Positions 7,770-16,848 of a stretch of DNA of 35,014 nt are shown here, one piece after another. Source of the DNA: Syntrophomonadaceae bacterium (GTDB lineage: Bacteria; Bacillota; Dethiobacteria; DTU022; PWGO01). Made by a program: the position numbers and the translations under genes. The stretch lies in the NCBI GenBank assembly GCA_003550565.1, contig PUKQ01000063.1, positions 1-35,014 of the forward strand, written 5' to 3'. The stretch's first letter is position 1, and the number at the start of each line of letters is the position of its first letter. Below the pieces are notes generated by a model, which saw only the letters and a list, made by a program, of their open reading frames with translations, was not told where the DNA came from and searched no databases.

Positions 7770-8381
7770 GTGGGTAGGCGGGAAAAAATTTTAATTGCTG
7801 TGCTGGCAGTTTTGCTTATTGGGGGAGTGGTGTTGCGATTTACGGGTGTTTTTTCGGGAATGGAAGAGGTGCCCGCTAATAATGCGGAAGGAGACATTAT
7901 CTTCAGTGAAGATAATCTTGAAACTGCAGACATCGAAACAGTAGATGCAGAAAAAAAGCTTATTACCGTACATGTGGTTGGCTCTGTGAGCAATCCCGGA
8001 GTTTATCATCTTCCCGAGGACTCACGGGTGGATGATGCAATTTTAAAAGCGGGTGGTTTTACCCCAGATGCTGATATGGAACGGATAAATCTTGCCCGTC
8101 CTTTAATTGACGGTGAACAGATATTGGTGCCTGAAATGCTTAAAAATGGTGAAGATATTGATTTGTCGACTGCTCCCGAAGAAACCGGCATGGTGAATAT
8201 TAACAGAGCCTCGGTGAGTGAATTGGAAACCTTGAGTGGAATAGGGGAAACCAGGGGTCGGGCAATTGTGCAGTACCGGGAAGAAAATGGCCCTTTTGCC
8301 AGTATAGAAGATATAATGGAAGTGCCTAATATAGGAGCTGGCATATTTGAGGGCATAAAGGACCAAATAACTGTTTTTTAA
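7770..8381 (+). CDS. comEA: Competence protein ComEA
   Basis: ComEA is the membrane-anchored DNA receptor of the uptake machine. This protein has one N-terminal membrane segment (about residues 5-25), then an SLBB domain (HVVGSVSNPGVYHLP and later NLARPLIDGEQILVPE). A double helix-hairpin-helix domain ends it, starting MVNINRASVSELETLSGIGETRG. That is the classical ComEA order, at 203 residues. The frame can start at GTG 7764, but the GTG at 7770 is 6 bases after GGTGGAG (7757-7763) and is preferred. comEC lies 10 kb downstream instead of adjacent, and no comEB is visible. Confidence 0.93.
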   Translation: MGRREKILIAVLAVLLIGGVVLRFTGVFSGMEEVPANNAEGDIIFSEDNLETADIETVDAEKKLITVHVVGSVSNPGVYHLPEDSRVDDAILKAGGFTPDADMERINLARPLIDGEQILVPEMLKNGEDIDLSTAPEETGMVNINRASVSELETLSGIGETRGRAIVQYREENGPFASIEDIMEVPNIGAGIFEGIKDQITVF

Positions 8382-8453
8382 CTCATTTTGTAACTACTCA
8401 GGCCAAGACGACTCGGTTAAGACAGTATTATATACTAGAGTAGTTATAATCGA

Positions 8454-8488
8454 CATGGAAATGCTTTTTGAAAGCTCTTCATGTTTTT
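8454..8488 (+). terminator. Possible terminator after comEA
   Basis: An imperfect stem of roughly 12 pairs runs from CATGGAAA...GCTTT (8454-8467) to AAAGC...TTCATG (8470-8483), followed by five T. The T run overlaps the -35 hexamer of the next promoter. Confidence 0.5.
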
Positions 8489-8515
8489 GACAAGTTATCC
8501 CGCTTATAATAAAAT
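8487..8515 (+). promoter_or_regulatory. Promoter of the UPF0182 gene
   Basis: TTGACA (8487-8492) is a perfect -35 and TAAAAT (8510-8515) lies 17 bases downstream as -10. An overlapping TATAAT at 8505 is only 12 bases from the -35 and is less likely to be used. Confidence 0.7.
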
Positions 8516-8573
8516 ATGCTTATGTTAACTATAAGAGACAGGTAATTTACAATATTTTTTGGGGAGGACGGTA

Positions 8574-11357
8574 ATGAAAAAGTCATCGGTTATTTTATTA
8601 GTTGTATTATTTTTAATTATTGTGCTTGTATCCATCGGAACTAACCTTTATATAGATTATCTCTGGTTTCTGGACATTGATCTGGAAGAGGTATTTTGGG
8701 TAACCCACCTTTCGGAATGGGGCTTGCGGCTTGCTGCCATAGTTTTCTTTTTCCTGTTTTTCTGGATTAACCTCATGTTCACCCGCAAGCATATTTTAAG
8801 GATACCCAGCCTTAACTTAAAGTTAAGGGAAGAACTTTTCAACCGGGGCATCCTGCGTTATTTAACCGGCCGTTGGCTTACATTTTTCTTTTTCCTGGGA
8901 GGATTATTCCTTGCATTCATTTTTGCCTCTTATGCCGGGGCCTATTGGATGGAGATGCAGCAGTTTTTTAATGCAACTTCTTTTCAATTGAGTGATCCCA
9001 TTTTTGGGCAGGACGCCTCCTTTTACGTGTTCCAGGTGCCCTTTTTACGTTTTCTTTATGGCTTTTTAATGATGACTTTTGTTATTACGCTCATAGCGCT
9101 TATTCTAATCTATCTGGTTTTGACTCCCCCCGAGCAGGTGGGGCGTCGCTGGTATGCTTTTTCTTTCCCCGGTCTGGGCCATATTTCTGTGATTGCCGGT
9201 TTAATCTTTTTGCTGAAATCCGTGGATTATCGTCTGCAGATGTGGGAACTTTTAACCAACCCCGGCGGTTATGCCTTTGGTGCCGGATATACCGATGTGA
9301 ATGTTAATTTGAACGTGCTGTGGATTCTTTTCTTCTTAGCGCTTTTTTTTGGGGTACTCTTTTTATTGAATGCTTATTTCAAGCGCACACAAATTCTGGT
9401 ATTCGGGTTTATAACCGTGGTAGTTGTGTCTTTCGTGGGAGGGGGTATTGTTCCCGGAGTAGTGCAAAGTTTATTTGTCCAGCCTTCCGAGTTCACTTAT
9501 GAAAGGCCTTATCTGGAACACAACATTGAATTTACCCGTTATGCTTATGGATTGGACCAATTTGAAACTCACGATTACCCTGCGGATGAAACCCTAACCT
9601 GGGAAGATGTGGAAGCTAATGCCGGCACGTTTGATAACGTCAGGCTTTGGGACTACCGCCCCATGCAAACGACTTTAAATGAAAGGCAGGCTATCCGTCC
9701 TTATTATCGTTTCCAGGATGTAGATATTGACCGCTATGAAGTGGAAGGAGATTACCGCCAGGTAATGCTTTCGGCCAGGGAGCTGGATCAAGATCGTTTT
9801 GGTGAAGCAGCGCGCACCTGGGTCAACCAGCATTTACAATATACACATGGTTACGGTGTAGCCATGTCGCCCGTGAATGAGGTTTCTGCGGAAGGTCTTC
9901 CCAATTATTTTGTAAAAGATTTGCCACCGGTCACCGCGGAAGGAATAGAACTGGATAACCCCGCCATTTATTACGGCGAACTAACTCGTGAATACGTGTT
10001 TACCAATACCGGGATGAAGGAGTTCGATTACCCCAGTGGGGATGAAAATGTCTACACGGTTTATGACGGCGATGGGGGCATTCCACTGGGTAATTTAGGG
10101 CGCCGCCTCTTAATGGCCCTTCGTTTTGGAGATTACCGCATCCTTATTTCCGGGGAGTTAAGTTCGGAAAGCCGTATCAAATTTGATCGCACGATTCGCG
10201 AAAGGGTCAACAAGGTTGCGCCCTTCCTGGAGTATGATGGCGATCCTTATGTGGTGGTCAATGACGGACGCCTGTTCTGGATCCAGGACGCGTATACCGT
10301 AAGCAACAACTTCCCTTACTCGGAGCCTCAACGTAACAAGAACTATATCCGCAATTCGGTAAAAGTTGTAGTGGATGCTTTTCATGGGTCGGTAGATATG
10401 TATATTGCCGAACCGGAAGATCCTGTAGTGCAAACTTACCATAATATTTTTCCCGGGCTGTTTCAGCCTATGGAGGATATGCCCGATGGTTTGAGAAGTC
10501 ATATCCGTTATCCCGAAGAGCTGTTTACTACTCAAGCAGAGGTTTACCGGCTTTATCATATTACCGATCCCAATATATTCTATAACCGGGAAGATCTCTG
10601 GGAAATCCCCATGGAAAAATATAGAGGCGAGGAACAGCGGGTGGAACCTTACTACGTTATGCTTCAGCTCCCCGGGGAAACCGAAGAGGAATTTGTGCTT
10701 ATTCAACCATTTACCCCTTATCGACGCAACAACATGATTTCCTGGATGGCGGCAAGGTGTGATGGGGAAAACTATGGCGAAATGAAAGTTTATAACTTCC
10801 CCCGCGGCAGGGTTATCTATGGGCCGCGTCAAATAGATAACCGCATCGACCAGAGTACAGAAATATCGGAGCTGTTATCCTTATGGGATCAACGTGGATC
10901 TAATGTTATTAGAGGCAACTTGCTGGTAATACCAGTTAATGATGCTATTGTTTATGTAGAACCGGTATTTTTGGAAGCGGAAGCGGGCGGCTTGCCCGAA
11001 TTGGCGCGGGTTATAGTTTTCTTTGACGGCCAGGTCGTTATGGCTCCTACCCTGGAAGATGGATTGCTGCAGGTACTGGGGGAAAGGGATGACCCGCCGC
11101 CGGATGATGATATTATTGTTGAGGAACCGGATGTTCCTGATGAAGAGCCTGATTTAGAACCGGAAGAACCGGAAGTGGATCCAGAAGAACCGCTGCCAGA
11201 GAGAGAACCTATTGAAGATGCTGATATGGAAGAATTGATTCAGCGGGCAAACGAGGTTTTTGAAGAGGCCCAGCAGCGTCTGCAGGATGGGGACTGGTCA
11301 GGCTATGGTGAAAAAATCAATGAACTGGAAGAAATATTACAGAATTTAGGCAGCTAA
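8574..11357 (+). CDS. UPF0182 (COG1615) family membrane protein
   Basis: This large integral membrane protein has unknown function. Hydrophobic segments lie near residues 5-27, 45-65, 100-125, 155-180, 200-218, 245-265 and 275-295, seven in all. They are followed by a soluble domain of about 500 residues, probably outside the cell, with the family's tyrosine-rich stretches (for example WDYRPMQTTLNERQAIRPYY). The tail from about residue 840 is a run of acidic and proline residues, then a short predicted helix (EELIQRANEVFEEAQQRL). At 927 residues the length is normal. An earlier in-frame TTG at 8559 exists, but the ATG at 8574 follows GGGGAGG directly and is preferred. It has its own promoter. 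Confidence 0.9.
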   Translation: MKKSSVILLVVLFLIIVLVSIGTNLYIDYLWFLDIDLEEVFWVTHLSEWGLRLAAIVFFFLFFWINLMFTRKHILRIPSLNLKLREELFNRGILRYLTGRWLTFFFFLGGLFLAFIFASYAGAYWMEMQQFFNATSFQLSDPIFGQDASFYVFQVPFLRFLYGFLMMTFVITLIALILIYLVLTPPEQVGRRWYAFSFPGLGHISVIAGLIFLLKSVDYRLQMWELLTNPGGYAFGAGYTDVNVNLNVLWILFFLALFFGVLFLLNAYFKRTQILVFGFITVVVVSFVGGGIVPGVVQSLFVQPSEFTYERPYLEHNIEFTRYAYGLDQFETHDYPADETLTWEDVEANAGTFDNVRLWDYRPMQTTLNERQAIRPYYRFQDVDIDRYEVEGDYRQVMLSARELDQDRFGEAARTWVNQHLQYTHGYGVAMSPVNEVSAEGLPNYFVKDLPPVTAEGIELDNPAIYYGELTREYVFTNTGMKEFDYPSGDENVYTVYDGDGGIPLGNLGRRLLMALRFGDYRILISGELSSESRIKFDRTIRERVNKVAPFLEYDGDPYVVVNDGRLFWIQDAYTVSNNFPYSEPQRNKNYIRNSVKVVVDAFHGSVDMYIAEPEDPVVQTYHNIFPGLFQPMEDMPDGLRSHIRYPEELFTTQAEVYRLYHITDPNIFYNREDLWEIPMEKYRGEEQRVEPYYVMLQLPGETEEEFVLIQPFTPYRRNNMISWMAARCDGENYGEMKVYNFPRGRVIYGPRQIDNRIDQSTEISELLSLWDQRGSNVIRGNLLVIPVNDAIVYVEPVFLEAEAGGLPELARVIVFFDGQVVMAPTLEDGLLQVLGERDDPPPDDDIIVEEPDVPDEEPDLEPEEPEVDPEEPLPEREPIEDADMEELIQRANEVFEEAQQRLQDGDWSGYGEKINELEEILQNLGS

Positions 11358-11399
11358 GTATGCAGGAGAGACTGCAGTAAAAAACGTAGGAGTATTTAA

Positions 11400-11840
11400 A
11401 TGGGAGAATCTAAAAAAGTGATAGTATACACTGACGGCGCCTGCTCAGGCAATCCCGGTCCGGGTGGATGGGCGGCGCTGCTTATTATTAATGGAGAAGA
11501 AATTGAGCTCACCGGGGGTGAGCAAAATACCACCAACCAGCGCATGGAAATGACTGCTCCTTTGGAAGCGCTGCGTACTTTGGAAAAACCGGCGTTGGTA
11601 GAAATATATTCGGACAGCGCTTACCTGGTAAATGCTTTCAACCGGGGGTGGATCACGAAATGGCAGCAAAATGGCTGGACTACCGTAAAAGGGGAACCGG
11701 TGAAAAACAGGGATCTTTGGGAAGGCCTCCTGGAAATGACCCGTTATCATCGGGTTTCGTGGTTTAAAGTAAAAGGGCATGACACCGATGAATATAACAA
11801 GAGGTGCGACCGCCTGGCTAAAGAAACCATCCCCCAGTAA
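11400..11840 (+). CDS. rnhA: Ribonuclease HI
   Basis: RNase HI cuts the RNA strand of RNA-DNA hybrids, such as R-loops and primers. All catalytic residues are present: D12 in YTDGACSGNPG, E50 in QRMEMTAPLEAL, D72 in YSDSAYL and D137 in RCDRLAKE, with the helper H127 in KGHDTD. The length of 146 residues matches E. coli RNase HI without an N-terminal hybrid-binding domain. The basic handle helix (RGWITKWQQNGW) is also present. GTAGGAG precedes the ATG. It converges on the Moco operon. Confidence 0.96.
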   Translation: MGESKKVIVYTDGACSGNPGPGGWAALLIINGEEIELTGGEQNTTNQRMEMTAPLEALRTLEKPALVEIYSDSAYLVNAFNRGWITKWQQNGWTTVKGEPVKNRDLWEGLLEMTRYHRVSWFKVKGHDTDEYNKRCDRLAKETIPQ

Positions 11841-11855
11841 GAATGATATTTTGTT

Positions 11856-11872
11856 CCCGCCTTTTTAGCGGG
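11856..11872. terminator. Short hairpin between convergent rnhA and the Moco operon
   Basis: CCCGC (11856-11860) and GCGGG (11868-11872) form a 5-bp stem with a T-rich loop. It overlaps the last bases of the minus-strand gene. There is no good T tract after it, so it is a weak terminator candidate. Confidence 0.3.
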
Positions 11873-12779
11873 CGCAATCAGCGCCGCGGCCGGTTAAAGT
11901 TTCCAGGGCATGCTCCAATATGGGCAAAATTACTTCCAGGCATTCTTCCACAGCTTTGCGGCTGCCGGGCAAATTAACGATCAGGGTTCTGCCGCGAATT
12001 CCGGCAACTCCCCGCGACAACATAGCCCGGGGAGTGGAACTGGCGGTTTCCCGCCGTATAGCCTCCGCTATTCCGGGTACCTGGCGGTCAATAACGTCCA
12101 GGGTGGCTTCGGGGGTAACATCTTGTGGGGAAAGTCCCGTGCCCCCGCTGCTGAATATAGCATCTATCCCCGAATCAGCTAATTGTTTCATAGAAGAAGA
12201 GAGAGCTTCCCGGTCGTCGGGAAGAATAATGTGCTCGGCCATTTCTCCGTAAGGACGAAGCATTTCGGCAATTTTAGGCCCGCTGCTGTCTTCTCTTTCA
12301 CCGACTGCGCCCTTACTGCTGGCAGTGATTATCCCAAATTTGTAAGAAGGTTTGCGTATCAATTCATGGCCGACAGCTACTTCTCCGCCTTTTATAACTT
12401 CCGCAAAGATGCCTTCCCGGGGCATGATGCAATCTCCCACCTGTTCGTAGATGGCGCAGCGATGGTGGCATTCCTTTCCTATCTGAGAAACACGTAAGAC
12501 AGCTTCCGGTCCTGCCTGCAAAAGGGCACCCACCGGCAGGGAAAGCAGGTCAATTCCCTGTGTAAGCAGGTTTTCTCCAAAGTCTCCGGGTTTTAGGTCT
12601 ACCCCTTTGTCCGGCATTTTTTGAATGCTTTCTGTGGCCAGAAGGCTAACCTGCCGGTGTTCAAAGCCGGCATGGGCATCTTCTTCGAGCCCCTGTGCTA
12701 TTATGAGCTTTCCCTTTTCCACGTTATTTTTCTTTTCTCCCTTGTTTTTACTCGTACAAACTGCCGTTATGGTTCCCAT
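11865..12779 (-). CDS. MOSC domain - MogA/MoaB molybdopterin adenylyltransferase fusion
   Basis: Two domains are joined. Residues 1-140 form a MOSC domain, with GLEEDAHAGFEHRQVSLL, DFGENLLTQGI and the cysteine-containing GKECHHRCAIYEQVGDCIMPREG. MOSC domains bind or transfer sulfur in Moco chemistry. Residues 145-304 form a MogA/MoaB domain, with the binding loop FSSGGTGLSPQDVTPEAT and RTLIVNLPGSRKAVEECLE. MogA adenylates molybdopterin before metal insertion by MoeA, and two moeA genes lie in this operon. This is the last gene of the operon, 5 bases after mobB-moaC. From memory such fusions occur in other Clostridia. Its GGAGAG site lies within the previous gene's end. Confidence 0.9.
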   Translation of the reverse strand: MGTITAVCTSKNKGEKKNNVEKGKLIIAQGLEEDAHAGFEHRQVSLLATESIQKMPDKGVDLKPGDFGENLLTQGIDLLSLPVGALLQAGPEAVLRVSQIGKECHHRCAIYEQVGDCIMPREGIFAEVIKGGEVAVGHELIRKPSYKFGIITASSKGAVGEREDSSGPKIAEMLRPYGEMAEHIILPDDREALSSSMKQLADSGIDAIFSSGGTGLSPQDVTPEATLDVIDRQVPGIAEAIRRETASSTPRAMLSRGVAGIRGRTLIVNLPGSRKAVEECLEVILPILEHALETLTGRGADCAR

Positions 12780-12784
12780 AATTG

Positions 12785-13819
12785 TTACTCTTCTCTCCGG
12801 TAATGACCGGAGCGCCCTCCTTTCTTCTCTTCCAATCTAATATTTTGAATAACCATACCTTTGTCTATGGCCTTGCACATATCGTATATGGTTAAAGCTG
12901 CCACACTTACACCTGTCAAGGCTTCCATTTCTACTCCCGTTTGCCCGCTAAGCTTAACTTTTACTCCGATTTCAACTTTATTTTCTCCTTCCGGGTAATT
13001 AAAATCTACTTCTACTGCGGAAACACCCAGAGGGTGGGCCATGGGAATTAAACGCCCTGTTTCCTTTACAGCCATCACCGCGGCTACCTGGGCTACGCTT
13101 TTAACATCCCCCTTGGCCACGGTTCCTTCTTTTATGCGTTCCAGGGTAGCGGCATTCATAATTATTTCTCCCCTGGCATAGGCTTCCCGGAAAGATGTTT
13201 CTTTGGAACTCACATCTACCATGCGGGGCTGTCCTTTCGGATCAAAGTGAGTTAAAGATTCTGCTGCCCCGACGGTTGTTTTGGTAGTGTTTTCCCCGTT
13301 AGGGGTGAAAAAATGCTTAAAAATAAAATCGGCAATTTCAGTGGTATGATCGGGTTTAAAAACCGGAATATCGGCGCTGAAAATGTCTTCTGCGCCTCTA
13401 ACCTCCTCATTGCTCACCAGGGCGATAACATTGGCGGCGCCGGTTGGCCCCGAGGGGGAATTATCTTGCATAATTTCGATTTTGGGGTGATTACTTTTCT
13501 TGTCCCCTTCAATCAAAACCAAGTCTAACCCCCTGCATAACCGGGTGGCATTTTCCTTGATTTCCTGCTCATCGCTTGCGGTTCCGGTAATCATGTATTT
13601 TTCCGGAGTTATAATTCCTGCCATCTCTGCTCCAGCTTCCAGGTATCGCCAGGTATCTTTGCCCGGTTTATCCAGGTCAATTCTTTGGCTGTTCCCTTTG
13701 AGCACAGCTATTCGCAGGCCTTTGGAAATTAAGACCGGCACCAAATTTTCCAAAAGAGTGGTTTTGCCCGAATCCGAGGACGAAGCAATTATATTGAGCA
13801 CAACTGCTTTCCTTTCCAT
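12785..13819 (-). CDS. MobB - MoaC fusion protein
   Basis: The N-terminal part (to about residue 170) is MobB-like. It has the P-loop ASSSDSGKTTL (12-22), a middle VLIEGDKKSNHPKIEIM matching MobB's lysine-rich signature, and a nucleotide-binding fold. MobB binds GTP and helps build the guanine dinucleotide form of the cofactor. The C-terminal part (from about residue 198) is MoaC, cyclic pyranopterin monophosphate synthase. It has MVDVSSKETSFREA, LIPMAHPL with the conserved H262, VEMEALTGVSVAALTIYDMCKA with D313, and EKKGGRSGHY carrying the lysine that corresponds to E. coli K131. The usual CHPL reads AHPL, but that cysteine is not catalytic. It follows moaA by 30 bases, so MoaA and MoaC act in sequence. 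No mobA is visible. Confidence 0.9.
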   Translation of the reverse strand: MERKAVVLNIIASSSDSGKTTLLENLVPVLISKGLRIAVLKGNSQRIDLDKPGKDTWRYLEAGAEMAGIITPEKYMITGTASDEQEIKENATRLCRGLDLVLIEGDKKSNHPKIEIMQDNSPSGPTGAANVIALVSNEEVRGAEDIFSADIPVFKPDHTTEIADFIFKHFFTPNGENTTKTTVGAAESLTHFDPKGQPRMVDVSSKETSFREAYARGEIIMNAATLERIKEGTVAKGDVKSVAQVAAVMAVKETGRLIPMAHPLGVSAVEVDFNYPEGENKVEIGVKVKLSGQTGVEMEALTGVSVAALTIYDMCKAIDKGMVIQNIRLEEKKGGRSGHYRREE

Positions 13820-13849
13820 AAAAATTCTCCCCTTCTAATTTTTTTGGCA

Positions 13850-14848
13850 TTAACCGCCCGTGCGAGACATATTGCGCATGCTGCAGTGTTCTATTGCGCC
13901 CGGTTGGCTTTTATCCCCCATAAGGTGCTCTTTCGGTTTGCGCCGGATAATTTCCCGGAGCAGTGCTTTTAATGCAGCGGGATTGTCCAGGGCAGGGCGT
14001 GCTTGTTCTTCTTCCTGCCAGTAGAGGCAGGTTTTCAGCCTGCCGTCGGCGGTGAGCCTCAGCCGATTGCATTTTTCACAGAAATGTCCGCTGATAGAAG
14101 TAATCAACCCCACGGTCCCTTCATTATTTGCAAAGGAAAAATATTTGGCCGGCCCCGCACCCTTGGGGTTGTCAATGGGGATCAGCTTAAATCCCGCCTC
14201 ATGCGCGGTTTTTTTCACAAACTCCAGCGAAAGATAATTATTCTCGTATTCGTCGTCATGTTCCCCGATGGGCATGTATTCGATAAAGCGTACTTGAACA
14301 TGATGCCGGCGGGAAAACTCAAGAAAATTTAATACTTCTCTGTCATTAAAGTTTTTCATTAAAACAGTGTTTATTTTTACCGGTTTCAGCCCATGGGCCC
14401 GGGCTGCCTCTATACCTTCTAATACATCTTTGAGCTCGCCGTCACGGGTAATTTTTCGGTATGCATCCGGTTCCAGGGTGTCCAGGCTAACGTTCACCCG
14501 GTGTAAACCGGCTGTTTTAAGTTCTCCTGCCAGGCGGGGCAAAAGGATGCCGTTGGTGGTGAGGGAAAGGTCGTTTATGCCGGGCGTTTGAGCTATTTCT
14601 TTTATTAAGTAGGTGAGATCCTTGCGCACCAGGGGTTCCCCTCCGGTGATGCGAATTTTGCTAATTCCCATTTCTGCCCCGTATTTAACTACCTGGAGGA
14701 TTTCTTCGTAAGACAATATGTCCTTGTGAGGCACATGTGGAACTCCCTCTGGGCCCATGCAGTAAATGCATCGCAAGTTGCAGCGGTCCGTTACGGAAAT
14801 GCGCAGGTAATCATGAATGCGTCCGTAGCTGTCTTTTAACTGTTCCAT
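13850..14848 (-). CDS. moaA: GTP 3',8-cyclase MoaA
   Basis: This radical SAM enzyme converts GTP to 3',8-cyclo-GTP, the first step of molybdopterin synthesis. The SAM-cluster cysteines are C23, C27 and C30 in DRCNLRCIYC. The second cluster cysteines are C257, C260 and C274 in FCEKCNRLRLTADGRLKTC. ITGGEP (67-72) is the SAM-binding glycine motif. The protein ends in the double glycine that MoaA needs in its active site. The length of 332 residues is normal. A GAGGGG Shine-Dalgarno precedes the ATG. It lies 37 bases after the moeA fusion gene and 30 before mobB-moaC. Confidence 0.97.
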   Translation of the reverse strand: MEQLKDSYGRIHDYLRISVTDRCNLRCIYCMGPEGVPHVPHKDILSYEEILQVVKYGAEMGISKIRITGGEPLVRKDLTYLIKEIAQTPGINDLSLTTNGILLPRLAGELKTAGLHRVNVSLDTLEPDAYRKITRDGELKDVLEGIEAARAHGLKPVKINTVLMKNFNDREVLNFLEFSRRHHVQVRFIEYMPIGEHDDEYENNYLSLEFVKKTAHEAGFKLIPIDNPKGAGPAKYFSFANNEGTVGLITSISGHFCEKCNRLRLTADGRLKTCLYWQEEEQARPALDNPAALKALLREIIRRKPKEHLMGDKSQPGAIEHCSMRNMSRTGG

Positions 14849-14885
14849 AAAATTCCCCTCAACTTTTCTTTATGTTATCGTTATG

Positions 14886-16793
14886 CTAAAAACTTATTAA
14901 TGTGCCTGCTTCCCGCATGCTGTAGCCGCCCAAGGACTCTACTTCCTTTTGAAAATCAGGATGGGAAATAATATTTACCAGTGCCTGCCCTGCCTCTGAG
15001 TTATAAAAGTCTGTGCTCATGAGCAGATCGTAACGCTCTTCCCTCACCGGTAAAAAGTCCAGTCCAAAAGGTTTTGCTGCAGCAAGTATACCCAGTCCTA
15101 TGCGTGCAGTCCCCGAAGCTACGGCTGCGGCAACATTCAGGTGTGTGTGTTCTTCTCTCTCGTAACCGTAAATATCGGCAGCGGAAAGCCCGGCTTCTAA
15201 AAGCAGGTGGTCAAAGAGAAGGCGGGTGCCGGCACCCCTTTGACGGTTAACAAAAGCCGGTTTTTTGCGGGCCAGATCATGTATGTCTTCTATGCCGTCG
15301 GGATTTCCCGGCGGAACTATCCATCCCTGCATGCGATGAGCCAGGGTAACTAGCAAAATATCTTTCCCCTCAAGGAAGCGCTTCACATACGTGGTGTTAT
15401 AAGTGTCTGTTTCCGGGTCGAAAAGGTGGACACCGGCCAGGTGGGCCTGTTCTTTTTCTATGGCGGCAATGCCGCCCATACTGCCTAAATGGGTGGAAGA
15501 GAGGGTATAACTTGGGTAGCGTTCTTTTAAAGTGGTAGCCAGCAGATCTATTACCGGATCATGGCTCCCTCCGGCCAGGAGGTTGTTATAAAGAGTTTTT
15601 TGCGGGCGGTAAAGTTCAATTTCTACCGTATCTCCTTGTTCGCAACCCATGGCCTCTGCCGGAATTATCATCAGCCCATCGGCTTTTACCAATGACATGG
15701 TCACCCCTGCGCCCCTGGTGAGGGGAGTGGCAGTAAATCCCTCTTTTATATGGCCCACAGCCATGCGCACATGCTCTTCCGTTCCCACTTCCGAAAGAAC
15801 ACGGCGCCCCAGGGTTGCGCTAATTCTTTCCCTATCCGGTTCGGATTCCCGGTAATAATGGTAGACAAGGGGGCGAACAAACCACTCCAGGCTCAAATAG
15901 GCTGAAACAGGGTAACCGGGTAGCCCCACTGCAGGTTTGTCGCCTATTTTGCCCAGGATGGTAGGTTTCCCGGGGCGGGTGGCTATTCCGTGGACAAAGA
16001 CTTCGCCCTTTTCCTGCGCGGCAATACATGAGTATGTGTAATCTTTGCTTCCCGCCGATGACCCCGCAATAACAATCACAGCATCCGCATCTTTTGCGGC
16101 TTTTCGAATAGATTCTTTCATTTGCTCCGGTTCATCGGGAACGATGGGATAAATCTCCGGCACTGCCCCCCATTCGTATAGGTAAGCGGCAGTCACACTG
16201 CTGTTAAAATCGGGAACCTTCCCTTTTTCCCTGGGGGCATGAGGCGGAATAACCTCGGAACCGGTGGGGATAATGGCTATCCTGGGCTTTTTCAAAACTT
16301 CTATTTCGGTGATTCCCCCTGCCAGAAGCGCGCCTATGTCGGGAGGGCGAAGGCGGCGGCGGGCAGGCAAAAGGAGTTCGCCTGCTACCACATCTTCCCC
16401 CACGGCTCGGACATGCTGCCAGGGAGTGGCCGGGTTTAATATTTCTACCTGCCCTTCTGCCGGTTGGTGAATGTCTTCTATCTTGATCACCGCATCAAAT
16501 CCATCCGGAAGGGGCTTCCCTGTGTCCACGTATTTAAAAGATTCGTCTTCATGCAAAGTTAATGGTGTTTGGTCGGAAGCACCGAAAGTTGATTCTGCTT
16601 TTACGGCGATTCCGTCCATAGCAGCGGCGTGATAAGCGGGCATAGACAGGTTGGCAAAAACGGGAAAGACGTTAACCCGGCCCAATGCTTCAGCAACTTG
16701 TACCTGCTCGGTTTGGGTGGGTATTTCTACCTCGGAAAGAAATCTATCCCGCGCTTCCTGTCTTGGTATGTTTTCCAAATAAACCTTGCCCAT
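14886..16793 (-). CDS. MoeA with C-terminal periplasmic-binding-protein-like domain
   Basis: Residues 1-400 are MoeA, the molybdopterin molybdenumtransferase. They include PAYHAAAMDGIAV, DAVIKIEDI, RPPDIGALLAGG, VIVIAGSSAGSKDYT and GLPGYPVSAYL, all recognisable MoeA signatures. Residues from about 408 to 635 (LAGGSHDPVIDLLATTL..., GSMGGIAAIEKEQAHLAGVHL, FVNRQRGAGTRLLFDHLL) match the PBP-like domain fused to MoeA in many Clostridia and archaea, related to the substrate domain of ModE/LysR-type sensors. That domain may bind molybdate, tungstate or another ligand; this is inference. It follows the single-domain MoeA by 55 bases. A GAGGAGG site lies 7 bases before the ATG. Confidence 0.92.
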   Translation of the reverse strand: MGKVYLENIPRQEARDRFLSEVEIPTQTEQVQVAEALGRVNVFPVFANLSMPAYHAAAMDGIAVKAESTFGASDQTPLTLHEDESFKYVDTGKPLPDGFDAVIKIEDIHQPAEGQVEILNPATPWQHVRAVGEDVVAGELLLPARRRLRPPDIGALLAGGITEIEVLKKPRIAIIPTGSEVIPPHAPREKGKVPDFNSSVTAAYLYEWGAVPEIYPIVPDEPEQMKESIRKAAKDADAVIVIAGSSAGSKDYTYSCIAAQEKGEVFVHGIATRPGKPTILGKIGDKPAVGLPGYPVSAYLSLEWFVRPLVYHYYRESEPDRERISATLGRRVLSEVGTEEHVRMAVGHIKEGFTATPLTRGAGVTMSLVKADGLMIIPAEAMGCEQGDTVEIELYRPQKTLYNNLLAGGSHDPVIDLLATTLKERYPSYTLSSTHLGSMGGIAAIEKEQAHLAGVHLFDPETDTYNTTYVKRFLEGKDILLVTLAHRMQGWIVPPGNPDGIEDIHDLARKKPAFVNRQRGAGTRLLFDHLLLEAGLSAADIYGYEREEHTHLNVAAAVASGTARIGLGILAAAKPFGLDFLPVREERYDLLMSTDFYNSEAGQALVNIISHPDFQKEVESLGGYSMREAGTLISF

Positions 16794-16848
16794 GAGCAGC
16801 CTCCTCTCGCTTTGTAGCTTTCAATTTGCATCTACCTTCTGCCAACGA

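Noticed and set aside
8487-8510. TTGACA with a perfect TATAAT 12 bases downstream.
   Set aside because: The spacing is too short for sigma-A; TAAAAT at 17 bases is the better -10.
10158-10832. A 224-codon minus-strand frame inside the UPF0182 gene.
   Set aside because: It is antisense to a well-supported gene and shows no recognisable family or ribosome-binding site.
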